Positions 1 to 6,796 are shown, numbered from the stretch's first letter. The stretch is DNA of 9,406 nucleotides from Haloarculaceae archaeon (GCA_018609945.1 JAHENO010000272.1:1-9406); one strand, 5' to 3'. Notes: generated by a model from the sequence alone, not told the origin. Numbers and translations: made by a program.

Positions 1-175
1 ATGCCACTACTCGCGTGAGCGGTGGTGAACTGTCACGGTCGGGACTGGGGTCGGCGCGGAGACGAGCCTGTTTCTCAGACTGTCGCTCGCATCTTTATCA
101 GTGCCGGCGACGCCGGGTGTGGGAAATCTGAAACGCTAACTCGATGACAGCCCCGATCCGCGTCCAGCATCGTAC

Positions 176-194
176 GGTATCACTTGGTCATACC
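176..194. promoter_or_regulatory. Candidate operator: interrupted palindrome upstream of the E1 operon
   Basis: The 19 bases read GGTATCACTTGGTCATACC, an inverted repeat of GGTATnAC and GTnATACC around a TTG centre, with one C-C mismatch in each arm pair. It lies 54 bases before the E1 alpha start and just upstream of the weak TATA-like stretch at 212-220, where an archaeal activator or repressor could bind. Palindromy and position are seen. Operator function is inferred, and I saw no second copy in the window. Confidence 0.3.
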
Positions 195-211
195 ACTAAT
201 TCAACCAGTAC

Positions 212-220
212 AGTTTAGGG
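212..220 (+). promoter_or_regulatory. Weak TATA-like element for the E1 operon
   Basis: AGTTTAGGG is centred about 33 bases before the ATG at 249. This would suit a leaderless or very short-leader transcript, as is usual in haloarchaea. The match to a TTTAWA-like box is partial. No Shine-Dalgarno sequence is seen directly before the ATG. Confidence 0.3.
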
Positions 221-248
221 GGCGGCAAATGTTACCAATAAACGGATC

Positions 249-1295
249 ATGTCTGACTACACCCTGGAGACGGAAGCTGGACGCCGCGAGGCGCTCCGCA
301 GGATGTTGTTGATCCGGGAGTTCGATACGACCGCAGGCGAGCGGTTCAACGACGGTGACATCCCCGGGTTCGTCCACCTGTACATCGGCGAGGAGGCGGT
401 TGGCGTCGGGACGTGCGGTGCGCTCGAACCCGAGGACTACGTCGCGAGCACACACAGGGGCCACGGCCACTGCATCTCGAAGGGGCTGGATCCGGAGTTG
501 ATGATGGCCGAACTGTACGGCAAGGCCGACGGCTACTGTAACGGCAAGGGCGGGTCGATGCACATCGCGGACGTCGAGGCCGGTATGCTGGGCGCGAACG
601 GCATCGTCGGCGCCGGGCCGCCGCTGGCGACGGGTGCGGCACTGACCATCGACTACCAGGACCGCGACCAGGTGGCCCTGGCGTTCGGCGGCGACGGCAG
701 CGTCGCACAGGGCCAGGTCCACGAGGCCGTCAACCTCGCGGCGACGTGGGATCTGCCGGCCATCTTCGTCATCGAGAACAACCAGTACGGCGAGGCGACG
801 CCCGTCGAGAAACAGCACAACGTCGACAACCTGAGCGACACCGCGGGGGCCTACGACATCCCCGGCGTGACCGTCGACGGGATGGACGTCACGGCGGTCT
901 ACGAGGCCGTCTCCGAGGCCCGGGACCGCGCGCTGGCCGGCGACGGGCCGACGCTCATCGAGGCCGAGACCTACCGGTACCGGGGCCACTACGAGGGCGA
1001 CCACGAGCCCTACCGCGACGAAGCGGAGATCGAGCAGTGGCGCGAGCGCGACGCCATCGAGTCGTTCAAAGAGCGGCTGATCGAGCGGGGCGAACTCACC
1101 GAGGCGGAGTTCGAGGAGATGCAGGCCGAGGTCGAAGAAACCATCGCCGACGCGGTGGCGTATGCGAAAGACGCCGACCTGCCCGATCCCGAGCAGGCCT
1201 ACGACGACATGTTCGGCGAACCAGTCCCGGAGATCCAGCAGTTCGCGTCCCGGCCGCGTGCCGACGGCGGGACCGAGGGAGGTGATCCGACATGA
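249..1295 (+). CDS. acoA: Thiamine-diphosphate-dependent 2-oxoacid/acetoin dehydrogenase E1, alpha subunit
   Basis: This 348-residue E1 alpha, with E1 beta, would bind thiamine diphosphate, decarboxylate a 2-oxo acid (or cleave acetoin) and pass the acyl group to lipoyl-E2. The THRGHGH segment (68-74) and GKGGSMHIAD (99-108) are typical of the AcoA/PdhA family. The ThDP/Mg motif runs from GDG (148-150) to NN (177-178), and the RYRGHYEGDHEPYR loop lies at 243-256. Length is normal for the family. The ATG at 249 is the first start in frame after a TATA-like stretch, and the family motifs begin soon after it. The stop overlaps the E1 beta start by 4 bases (ATGA), so the two are probably translationally coupled. 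The AcoX neighbour and the HLYIGEEAVGVG and LGANGIVGAG wording favour the acetoin-dehydrogenase branch. Pyruvate or branched-chain oxoacid substrates cannot be excluded from sequence. Confidence 0.93.
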   Translation: MSDYTLETEAGRREALRRMLLIREFDTTAGERFNDGDIPGFVHLYIGEEAVGVGTCGALEPEDYVASTHRGHGHCISKGLDPELMMAELYGKADGYCNGKGGSMHIADVEAGMLGANGIVGAGPPLATGAALTIDYQDRDQVALAFGGDGSVAQGQVHEAVNLAATWDLPAIFVIENNQYGEATPVEKQHNVDNLSDTAGAYDIPGVTVDGMDVTAVYEAVSEARDRALAGDGPTLIEAETYRYRGHYEGDHEPYRDEAEIEQWRERDAIESFKERLIERGELTEAEFEEMQAEVEETIADAVAYAKDADLPDPEQAYDDMFGEPVPEIQQFASRPRADGGTEGGDPT

Positions 1296-2296
1296 CGGCC
1301 CAGGCGGAACTCGAGGCCGACCAGACCGAGACGATGACCGTCCGGGAAGCCATCCGCGAGGCACTCCGCGAGGAGATGCGCCGCGACGAGGACGTCTACG
1401 TGATGGGCGAGGACGTCGGCCGCTTCGGCGGCGTTCTCGAGGTGACCGGCGACCTCTTCGAGGAGTTCGGCGAGGAGCGCGTCCGCGACACGCCCATCGC
1501 GGAGGCGGGCTTCGTCGGCGCCGCCACGGGCGCGGCCGCGACGGGCACGCGGCCGGTCGTCGAGATCATGTTCTCCGACTTCATGGGCGTCTCGATGGAG
1601 CAGACGATGAACCAGATGGCCAAGATGCGCTACATGTTCGGCGGGAAGACCGAGATGCCCGTCACCGTCCGCACCACAGAGGGCGGCGGCATGGGTGCGG
1701 CCAGCCAGCACTCCGGGACCGTCCACGCCTGGATCGCCCACTTCCCCGGGCTCAAGGCCGTCGCGCCGGGCACCGCCGCGAGCGCGAAGGGCCTGACCAA
1801 GGCAGCCATCCGGTCGGACGACCCCGTGTTCATCTTCGAGAACAAGATGATCTACGAGCGGGAGGGCGAGGTGCCGACCGACGAGGACTTCACGGTCCCA
1901 CTGGGCGAGGCCAGCGTCGAACGCGAGGGCGCGGACGTCACCGTCGTCGCGACCCAGCGCCTCGTCGGCGAGTCACTCGACGTGGCCGCCGACCTCGAGG
2001 GCGACGTCAGCGTCGAGGTCATCGACCCGCAGTCGCTGTACCCCCTGGACACCGACACAATCACCGACAGTATCGGGAAGACCGGCCGCCTCGTGGTCGC
2101 CGACGAGAGCCCCCTGTCGTATGGCATCCACGCCGAGGTCGCGACCCGCGTCGTCGAGAACGCGTTCTACAGCCTCGACGCGCCGATCCAGCGGGTCGGG
2201 ACCCCTGACACGCACATGCCCTTCAGTCCACCACTGGAGCAGGAGGTGCTGCCCGACGGCGACGGCGTCCGCGCGGCCATCGAACGGATCACGTAG
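1292..2296 (+). CDS. acoB: 2-oxoacid/acetoin dehydrogenase E1, beta subunit
   Basis: This 334-residue transketolase-type beta subunit completes the alpha2beta2 E1 active site. Family signatures in order are MGEDVGRFGG (38-47), DTPIAEAGFVGAATGAA (66-82), the FSDFM segment (94-98), QHSGTVHAWIAHFPGLKAVAP (139-159) with the conserved His139, EVIDPQSLYPLD (242-253), and VGTPDTHMPFSPPLE near the C-terminus. Length is standard. A 15-residue acidic lead precedes the conserved MTVREAIREAL start of the domain. A shorter start at that Met (about 1334) is therefore possible, but the ATGA overlap with E1 alpha favours 1292. The AcoX-like gene begins one base after the stop codon, so the three form one transcription unit. 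Confidence 0.93.
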   Translation: MTAQAELEADQTETMTVREAIREALREEMRRDEDVYVMGEDVGRFGGVLEVTGDLFEEFGEERVRDTPIAEAGFVGAATGAAATGTRPVVEIMFSDFMGVSMEQTMNQMAKMRYMFGGKTEMPVTVRTTEGGGMGAASQHSGTVHAWIAHFPGLKAVAPGTAASAKGLTKAAIRSDDPVFIFENKMIYEREGEVPTDEDFTVPLGEASVEREGADVTVVATQRLVGESLDVAADLEGDVSVEVIDPQSLYPLDTDTITDSIGKTGRLVVADESPLSYGIHAEVATRVVENAFYSLDAPIQRVGTPDTHMPFSPPLEQEVLPDGDGVRAAIERIT

Positions 2297-2297
2297 C

Positions 2298-3314
2298 GTG
2301 GCCCGCGTCGGCCTCGTCGCCAACCCCGCCGCCGGTCGGGACATCCGCCGGCTCACCGGCGGTGCGAGCGTCGTCGACAACCGCGCCAAGCGCCGCGTCG
2401 CGGAGTGTGTTCTCAACGGCCTGACCGCGGTCGACGACCCGCCGTCGGTCGGGGTCATGCCCGACAAGGCCGGCATCGCGCGCCACGCCCTCGAGGAGGC
2501 ACCGCCGGGCGTCGACGTCGGAATCCTAGATATGCGAACGGAGGATTCGGCGGCGGACTCACGGCGCGCCGCGGCCCGCTTTCGCGAGTCTGCCGACACC
2601 GTGGTCGTGCTCGGCGGCGACGGGACCACCCGCGACGTCGCGCTCGAAGTCGGCGACGTCCCGCTGGTGGGCGTCTCGACCGGGACGAACAACGTGGTCC
2701 CGGCACCGGTCGACGGCACGGTCGCCGGCGCGGTCGCCGCGGTCGTTGCGACGGGACGCGTCGACGCCGATGCGGTCACCCGCCGACACGGCCTGGTCGA
2801 GGCGACCGCGGCGGACGTGAGTGGCGAGAAGACGCTGACCGGGCTGGCGGCCGTCGAGGTGACGGACACGTCCTTCGTCGGCACGCGGGCCGTCGTCGAC
2901 CCGTCGGACCTGGTCGGCGGTGTCGTCTCGCGGGCCCACCCCGCCGAGATCGGTCTCCCGTCGGTCGCGGGCTGTCTCGCCCCCGTCGCTCCGGACGACC
3001 CTGGCGGCGCGGCAGTCCGGCTGGCCGATCCCGACACCGCGGCCCGGACCGTCCGCGGCCTCGTCGCGCCCGGGCTGACGACGCGGGTCGGGATTGCGGA
3101 TCACCGCCGTCTCGACTGGGACGAGCCCGCAGTCTTCGAGGTGTCCGACGGCGTCGTCGGCGCTGACGGCGAGCGCGCGGTCGAACTCGTCGACGCGACC
3201 GTCGAGATCACGCCCGTGGCGGACGGCCCGCGGCTCGTCGAACCCCGCGACGTTCTCGCGGCCGCCGGTGAGGCGGGCGTGCTTGTCCAGGGCGTCACGT
3301 CCGCCGACGGATGA
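2298..3314 (+). CDS. acoX: AcoX-like protein, NAD-kinase/diacylglycerol-kinase fold
   Basis: The 338 residues start at GTG 2298, one base after the E1 beta stop. The start is set by the nucleotide-fold opening VARVGLVANPAAGRD (1-15), which matches the family's N-terminus. The hallmark GGDGT (106-110) follows VVVL, and STGTNN (127-132) comes next, as in ATP-NAD kinase-like AcoX proteins. AcoX genes accompany acetoin dehydrogenase operons in bacteria, but their reaction is not established. Kinase activity on NAD or a related nucleotide is an inference from the fold. The gene continues the E1 operon with no gap. Its stop is 2 bp from the end of the convergent E2 gene, so 3' transcript ends probably overlap. 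The first codon is GTG, and any upstream start would lie inside E1 beta. Confidence 0.82.
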   Translation: MARVGLVANPAAGRDIRRLTGGASVVDNRAKRRVAECVLNGLTAVDDPPSVGVMPDKAGIARHALEEAPPGVDVGILDMRTEDSAADSRRAAARFRESADTVVVLGGDGTTRDVALEVGDVPLVGVSTGTNNVVPAPVDGTVAGAVAAVVATGRVDADAVTRRHGLVEATAADVSGEKTLTGLAAVEVTDTSFVGTRAVVDPSDLVGGVVSRAHPAEIGLPSVAGCLAPVAPDDPGGAAVRLADPDTAARTVRGLVAPGLTTRVGIADHRRLDWDEPAVFEVSDGVVGADGERAVELVDATVEITPVADGPRLVEPRDVLAAAGEAGVLVQGVTSADG

Positions 3315-3316
3315 GG

Positions 3317-4726
3317 TTACTCCCTGCCGCGATACGAACCCAACACCAGCTCGGAGGCCCGTTCGGCGTGATCGAAAAACGACTCGAGGAAGGCCTCGGC
3401 GTCGGCCCCGTCCAGCGCGCGGGTGTCGTAGGTGAGGCTCGCGGTCACGAGCGGCCGGAGGTCAACGCCATCGTTGCCCGGCACCGCTCGCTGGCCCGTG
3501 GGATCGACCTCCAGCGCGGCGACGGCCGGCTCGTTGACGAGTCGCCCCTCCGCGTCCGTCTCCCCGGCGTTCGCGAGCGTGAACGTCGGCACCGCCTCGC
3601 CACCGTCCCCGCCGAGGTCCTGGCGCGCCTCGACGAGTTCCGTGATCGATAGTTCATCAGCGTCAGGGATCACACCTGCGGTCGGCTCCCCTTCGATGTC
3701 GACTGCGAGTGCGAGATTCCGGGACTCGTGCAGCTGGTGTGTGCCCTCGGCGTAGGTCGCGTTCACGATGGGATGATCCGCGAGCGCCGCCGAGGCGACA
3801 ACCGCGAGCACGTCGGTCATGGTCACCCGCTCCTCGAACGCGCTCCGCACGGCCTCGGTCGTCTCGAACAGCGCCGTCGCCCCAGCCTCGTCTGCGACGG
3901 CCGTCGCCCGCTCGTGCCGGTACGCCGCGGCGTCGTCGGGCACGATCCGCCGTATCTCCCCGGTGTCCCGCGCTGCCGGCGCCGACTCCGCGGCAGCCGC
4001 GGCCGTCTCTTGTGCCTCGGCGGCCGCTTCGACGTCGTCCGCGGTGATTGCACCCTGGGGCCCAGTTCCCTCGACGGTGGACAGGTCCACGCCCAGTTCC
4101 TCCGCGCGCTTTTCCGCGCGCGGTGAGGCTTTCACGTCCGCCGGCTCCGTGCTGGCGTCGCTCGCGGGCGCTGATTCGGCGGCCGTTTCCACGTCGTCGG
4201 CGGTGATCGCACCCTGGGGGCCGGTCCCCTCGACGGTCGACAGATCGACACCCAGTTCTTCCGCGCGCTTCTCGGCTCGCGGGGAGGCTTTCACGTCCGC
4301 GCCGGCACTCGCGTCCGCGCTCGCACCGCCAGCGGCCCCGCCACCGCCAGCACTCGCCGCCGCGCTCTCGGCCGCTCCGCCGCCTTCCGGGGCCGACGCC
4401 GCGGCTTCGGCCTCGACGCCGGCCACGTCGGGCGCCTCCTCGGCGAGGTCGGCCTCTGCCTCTGCCTCGAGGTCCGAAATGTCGGCGTCGGGTGCCGCGA
4501 GGATGCCGATCGGCGTGCTCGGGGGCACCGTCTGATCGACCTCGAGATACACCCGCCGGAGGACGCCACCCTCCCGGGCCTCGACCTCGGCCACGCTCTT
4601 CTCGGACTCGATCTCTGCGAGTTGGTCGCCTTCCGCGACCTCTTCGCCCTCCGCGACCGTCCACTCGAGGAGTGTCCCCTCCTTCATCTCCAGGCCGAGT
4701 TTTGGCATCCTGACAATGTATCCCAT
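3317..4726 (-). CDS. Lipoyl-bearing dihydrolipoamide acyltransferase (E2) with duplicated subunit-binding domain and atypical catalytic motif
   Basis: This 469-residue E2 would be the core of the dehydrogenase complex. Residues 1-77 form a lipoyl domain with the lipoylated Lys43 in IESEKSVAEV. Residues 78-142 are an Ala/Glu/Gly-rich flexible linker. Residues 143-180 and 196-233 are two identical peripheral-subunit-binding segments (ADVKASPRAEKRAEELG...). Another Ala-rich linker follows, then the acyltransferase domain (about 256-469), shown by TMTDVLAVVASAALADHPIVNA, the ALAVDIEGEPTAGVIPDA stretch and FTLANAG. The domain is abnormal: the active-site DHRxxDG reads DTRALDG (434-440), with Thr435 in place of the catalytic His. 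The usual R..IA..M..S/PHV segment near 260-300 is also unrecognisable. It may be a structural E2, a lipoyl carrier, or a divergent enzyme. It converges on acoX and follows the hydrolase by 71 bases. ATG 4726 begins a typical lipoyl domain, supporting the start. Confidence 0.9.
   Translation of the reverse strand: MGYIVRMPKLGLEMKEGTLLEWTVAEGEEVAEGDQLAEIESEKSVAEVEAREGGVLRRVYLEVDQTVPPSTPIGILAAPDADISDLEAEAEADLAEEAPDVAGVEAEAAASAPEGGGAAESAAASAGGGGAAGGASADASAGADVKASPRAEKRAEELGVDLSTVEGTGPQGAITADDVETAAESAPASDASTEPADVKASPRAEKRAEELGVDLSTVEGTGPQGAITADDVEAAAEAQETAAAAAESAPAARDTGEIRRIVPDDAAAYRHERATAVADEAGATALFETTEAVRSAFEERVTMTDVLAVVASAALADHPIVNATYAEGTHQLHESRNLALAVDIEGEPTAGVIPDADELSITELVEARQDLGGDGGEAVPTFTLANAGETDAEGRLVNEPAVAALEVDPTGQRAVPGNDGVDLRPLVTASLTYDTRALDGADAEAFLESFFDHAERASELVLGSYRGRE
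4028..4141 (-). repeat. Second copy of E2 subunit-binding-domain repeat
   Basis: These 114 bases encode residues 196-233 of E2, identical in protein sequence to residues 143-180. The copy differs from 4187-4300 at 15 bases, all synonymous third-position changes, and the offset between copies is 159 bp. The PSBD consensus (SPxAxxxAxELGVDLSxVxGTGPxGxITxxDV) is clear. Confidence 0.9.
4187..4300 (-). repeat. First copy of E2 subunit-binding-domain repeat
   Basis: These bases encode residues 143-180 of E2 and are 99/114 identical in DNA to the copy at 4028-4141, with an identical 38-residue product. Such segments normally bind E3 and/or E1. E2 proteins usually have one per chain. Confidence 0.9.
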
Positions 4727-4797
4727 AGTGCGTGTTTGGCTGTGGCGGTAACAAAAAGGTCCGCGTTCCTGTCACTCCTCCTTCAGCATGACTGGGT

Positions 4798-5736
4798 TTA
4801 TGTCGCTGACCGGATGGCCGCGCCGAGTTCCTCGACGCCCTCTCTCGCTCTGTCGAGTTCCGGTTCCGCGAGCATCGTCAGGAACCCGTGAATCATGTCG
4901 TCGTACTGGACGTGTCGGGTCGGCACGCCGGCTGCCGCGAGGCGGTCCGCGAAGGCTGTGCCCTCGTCGCGCAGCGGGTCGAACCCACAGGTAAGGACGA
5001 ACGTCGGCGGCAGCCCGGCAAGCCGTTCGGCCCGGAGCGGCGACGCGTACGGGTGCCGGCCGTCGGCCTCGCTGCGGAGGTAGCCGCCCCAGAACCGGCG
5101 CATATCATCGCGCGTCAGGAAATAGCCCTGGGCGTTCTCCCTGTAGGAGGCCGTGTCGAACGAGTGGTCAGTCGGCGGGTACGCGAGGACCTGGTAGTCG
5201 ATGGCCGGCCCGTCCCTGTCGCGTGCGAGCATTCCCACGGCCGCCGCGAGCGTCGCGCCGGCGCTATCCCCACACGTCACGAGCGTCCCGGGATCTGCCC
5301 CCAGCCGGTCTGCGTTGGCGGCGACCCACTGGGTCGCAGCGTAGCAATCCTCGACAGCCGCCGGAAACCGGTGTTCCGGCGCGCGCCGGTAATCGACGGC
5401 GGTCACGACCGCCCCCGCCTCGGCTGCGAGCGTTTGGCAGAGAGCGTCGTGGGTGTCAAGTCCACCCAGCATCCACCCGCCGCCGTGGTAGAACACGAGT
5501 GCCGGGAGCGCCCCGTCTGCGTCTGGCACGTAGGTCCGCAGTCCGATCGGCCCGTCGGGGCCCTCGATGGTGTGCTCGCGGATGTCAGCCACGACTCCCG
5601 GCGGCTGGTCGGGCACACAAATCTCGCGGTACGTGGTCCGGGCATCCGCCAGCGACAGTCGGTGCAACGGCGGTACCCCTTGCTCGGACAGTTCGTAGAG
5701 GAACTCCTCTACTTGCCGGTTGAGTGATGGTGTCAT
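4798..5736 (-). CDS. HSL-type alpha/beta hydrolase (esterase/lipase family)
   Basis: This 312-residue soluble carboxylester hydrolase belongs to the hormone-sensitive-lipase-like group. The oxyanion-hole motif HGGG (84-87, in FYHGGGWMLGGLDTHD), the nucleophile motif GDSAG with Ser158, the acid Asp253 in FDPLRDEG and His283 in MIHGF form a complete triad, so an active enzyme is expected. The natural substrate is unknown. No signal peptide is seen, so it should be cytoplasmic. I chose ATG 5736 because the family-like start SLNRQVEEFLYELSEQGVPP follows it and a TATA-like stretch lies 27 bases upstream. ATG 5751 in the same frame (five extra residues) is the alternative. The E2 gene starts 71 bases downstream on the same strand, so co-transcription is possible, though a T5 tract at 4753-4757 could end transcription between them. 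Confidence 0.9.
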   Translation of the reverse strand: MTPSLNRQVEEFLYELSEQGVPPLHRLSLADARTTYREICVPDQPPGVVADIREHTIEGPDGPIGLRTYVPDADGALPALVFYHGGGWMLGGLDTHDALCQTLAAEAGAVVTAVDYRRAPEHRFPAAVEDCYAATQWVAANADRLGADPGTLVTCGDSAGATLAAAVGMLARDRDGPAIDYQVLAYPPTDHSFDTASYRENAQGYFLTRDDMRRFWGGYLRSEADGRHPYASPLRAERLAGLPPTFVLTCGFDPLRDEGTAFADRLAAAGVPTRHVQYDDMIHGFLTMLAEPELDRAREGVEELGAAIRSAT

Positions 5737-5758
5737 GCGGTGGCATAGCATCCCCTGG

Positions 5759-5766
5759 CAATTAAC
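5759..5766 (-). promoter_or_regulatory. TATA-like element for the hydrolase gene
   Basis: On the - strand this reads TGTTAATT-like sequence about 27 bases before ATG 5736. The spacing suits a leaderless transcript starting at that codon and supports it over ATG 5751. The match to consensus is only moderate. Confidence 0.35.
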
Positions 5767-5869
5767 AGTACTCCCGACGACATAGTGCTACCTCATACCT
5801 CATTTTTGCGAGTTCGTCACTTCGTCAACGGGCAGATAGTACCAACAGCTGATAGAAAGATTATATTTA

Positions 5870-5887
5870 TTATATTTTAGAATATAA
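5870..5887. promoter_or_regulatory. AT-rich perfect inverted repeat in the divergent intergenic region
   Basis: TTATATT and AATATAA form a perfect 7-bp inverted repeat around TTAG. A further TTATATT lies at 5861-5867. The site is just upstream of the TATA-like TAAATA at 5902-5907 and between the hydrolase (-) and the winged-helix regulator (+). It could be the regulator's own binding site, or simply AT-rich promoter DNA. Confidence 0.3.
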
Positions 5888-5901
5888 ATATCATGGCCAC
5901 G

Positions 5902-5907
5902 TAAATA
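5902..5907 (+). promoter_or_regulatory. TATA-like element for the winged-helix regulator
   Basis: TAAATA is centred about 30 bases before ATG 5935, the spacing expected for an archaeal leaderless transcript. Two nearer ATGs (5893 and 5922) are in other frames and run into stops within 4 and 10 codons. Confidence 0.4.
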
Positions 5908-5934
5908 CTACTTTGCATACCATGGCGGAGATAC

Positions 5935-6291
5935 ATGAGTTGTCTGGATGAGGTGTTGCATATGACTGCCTCGGAGAAGGGGATCAGCGTGGACGACGCC
6001 CTAGACGCGTTGGCGCACGTCCAGCGGCGCAAACTCTTGGTGGCGTTGCTCGACCACAATCCACAGGACGATTCACCTGTCGTGATCGCTCCTCATGAGA
6101 CTGATGCAGAGGCGATGATGCGGATCATGAAGATGGATCACGTCCACTTGCCCAAATTAGTTGACTACGGATTCATCGAATGGGACCGAGACAAGAACGA
6201 AGTCGCAAAGGGACCGAACTTCGACGAAATCAGGCCCATGCTGGAACTGCTGGACGACCACCATGACGAACTTCCCGAGAGCTGGTTATGA
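5935..6291 (+). CDS. Haloarchaeal winged-helix (DUF7344-like, ArsR-type) putative regulator
   Basis: This 118-residue acidic protein resembles the haloarchaeal DUF7344/ArsR-like winged-helix family. The helix with ALDALAHVQRRKLLVALLD (22-40), the HLPKLVDYGFIEWD recognition and wing region (71-84) and the closing VAKGPNFDEIRPMLELL (90-106) are the pattern I recognise. Genes of this type are usually predicted DNA-binding regulators, but target and ligand cannot be read from the sequence. ATG 5935 is preferred because a TATA-like box lies 30 bases upstream; ATG 5962 (MTASEKG) is the alternative. A HalOD1 gene follows after 27 bases on the same strand, probably in one transcript. Base composition is lower in GC than the dehydrogenase genes to the left. 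Confidence 0.8.
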   Translation: MSCLDEVLHMTASEKGISVDDALDALAHVQRRKLLVALLDHNPQDDSPVVIAPHETDAEAMMRIMKMDHVHLPKLVDYGFIEWDRDKNEVAKGPNFDEIRPMLELLDDHHDELPESWL

Positions 6292-6318
6292 TGGAAGTCT
6301 AACACTCCCAGCGAGTAC

Positions 6319-6549
6319 ATGACCATTCACTCCGCTGATCTGACGCCCAGTATGGCTGTGATCGAGGCGGTCGCCGCCCGCGAAGGAGTCGATCCCACCA
6401 CGCTCACAGACCCGCTCTGCGAGGCAATCGATCCAGAAGCACTGAACACGATGTGCCGCACCAGTACTGTGCGTGTCACGTTCGAATATCACGGGTATCT
6501 CATCACGATCGATGGTGACAATCAGGTTGACCTAATCGAGATTTCCTGA
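6319..6549 (+). CDS. HalOD1-domain small protein
   Basis: The whole 76-residue protein matches the halobacterial output domain 1 pattern: a helix with SMAVIEAVAAREGVDPTTL (11-29), then DPLCEAIDPEALNTMC (31-46), then a two-strand end VRVTFEYHGYLITIDGDNQVDLIE (51-74). HalOD1 is thought to act as an output module in haloarchaeal signalling proteins and also occurs alone, as here. Its biochemical role is unknown. The gene lies 27 bases after the winged-helix regulator on the same strand, which suggests a joint regulatory role. No partner domain is attached. Confidence 0.8.
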   Translation: MTIHSADLTPSMAVIEAVAAREGVDPTTLTDPLCEAIDPEALNTMCRTSTVRVTFEYHGYLITIDGDNQVDLIEIS

Positions 6550-6796
6550 CACTAACTGCATTCCGTCGGTCCAGTCAGCACATCTACCCATCCATCTTAC
6601 TGGGCGAGAGGCCGCCTCACCGTCCGTACCACTTCGATCGAGGCACCCGCCTGACCGATACGCGCACTCCCTCTCGCACGCCGTTTCTGACAACGTTGGA
6701 GTAGACCTGCTGCAAACCGATGGATTGCTCAGCAGGCTCCTCTCATTTCTCAGTGGAAGATTCGCTGAAGCCGTCAACAGTAGTGTTCGGTTAACC
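6550..6796. other. Intergenic stretch without a convincing gene
   Basis: This stretch of 247 bases lies between the HalOD1 gene (+) and the small orphan (-). Reading frames are open on both strands (for instance a - strand frame across 6532-6936 and a + strand frame ending near 6800), but both have poor codon use, no acidic bias and no placed promoter. It may be a decayed gene or element. A GGTTAACC palindrome lies at 6789-6796. Confidence 0.4.

Noticed and set aside
201..1364. Long - strand open frame (387 codons) opposite E1 alpha
   Set aside because: It is a shadow of the E1 alpha gene in GC-rich DNA. The E1 alpha motifs are unambiguous, and this frame lacks family signatures.
1973..3037. 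354-codon - strand open frame opposite E1 beta and acoX
   Set aside because: Low-complexity Ser/Thr/Arg/Ala composition typical of an antisense shadow.
3663..4775. 370-codon - strand frame from a GTG preceded by AAGGAGGA
   Set aside because: The Shine-Dalgarno-like sequence looked tempting, but the product is extremely Arg/Gly-rich and out of frame with the clear E2 domains.
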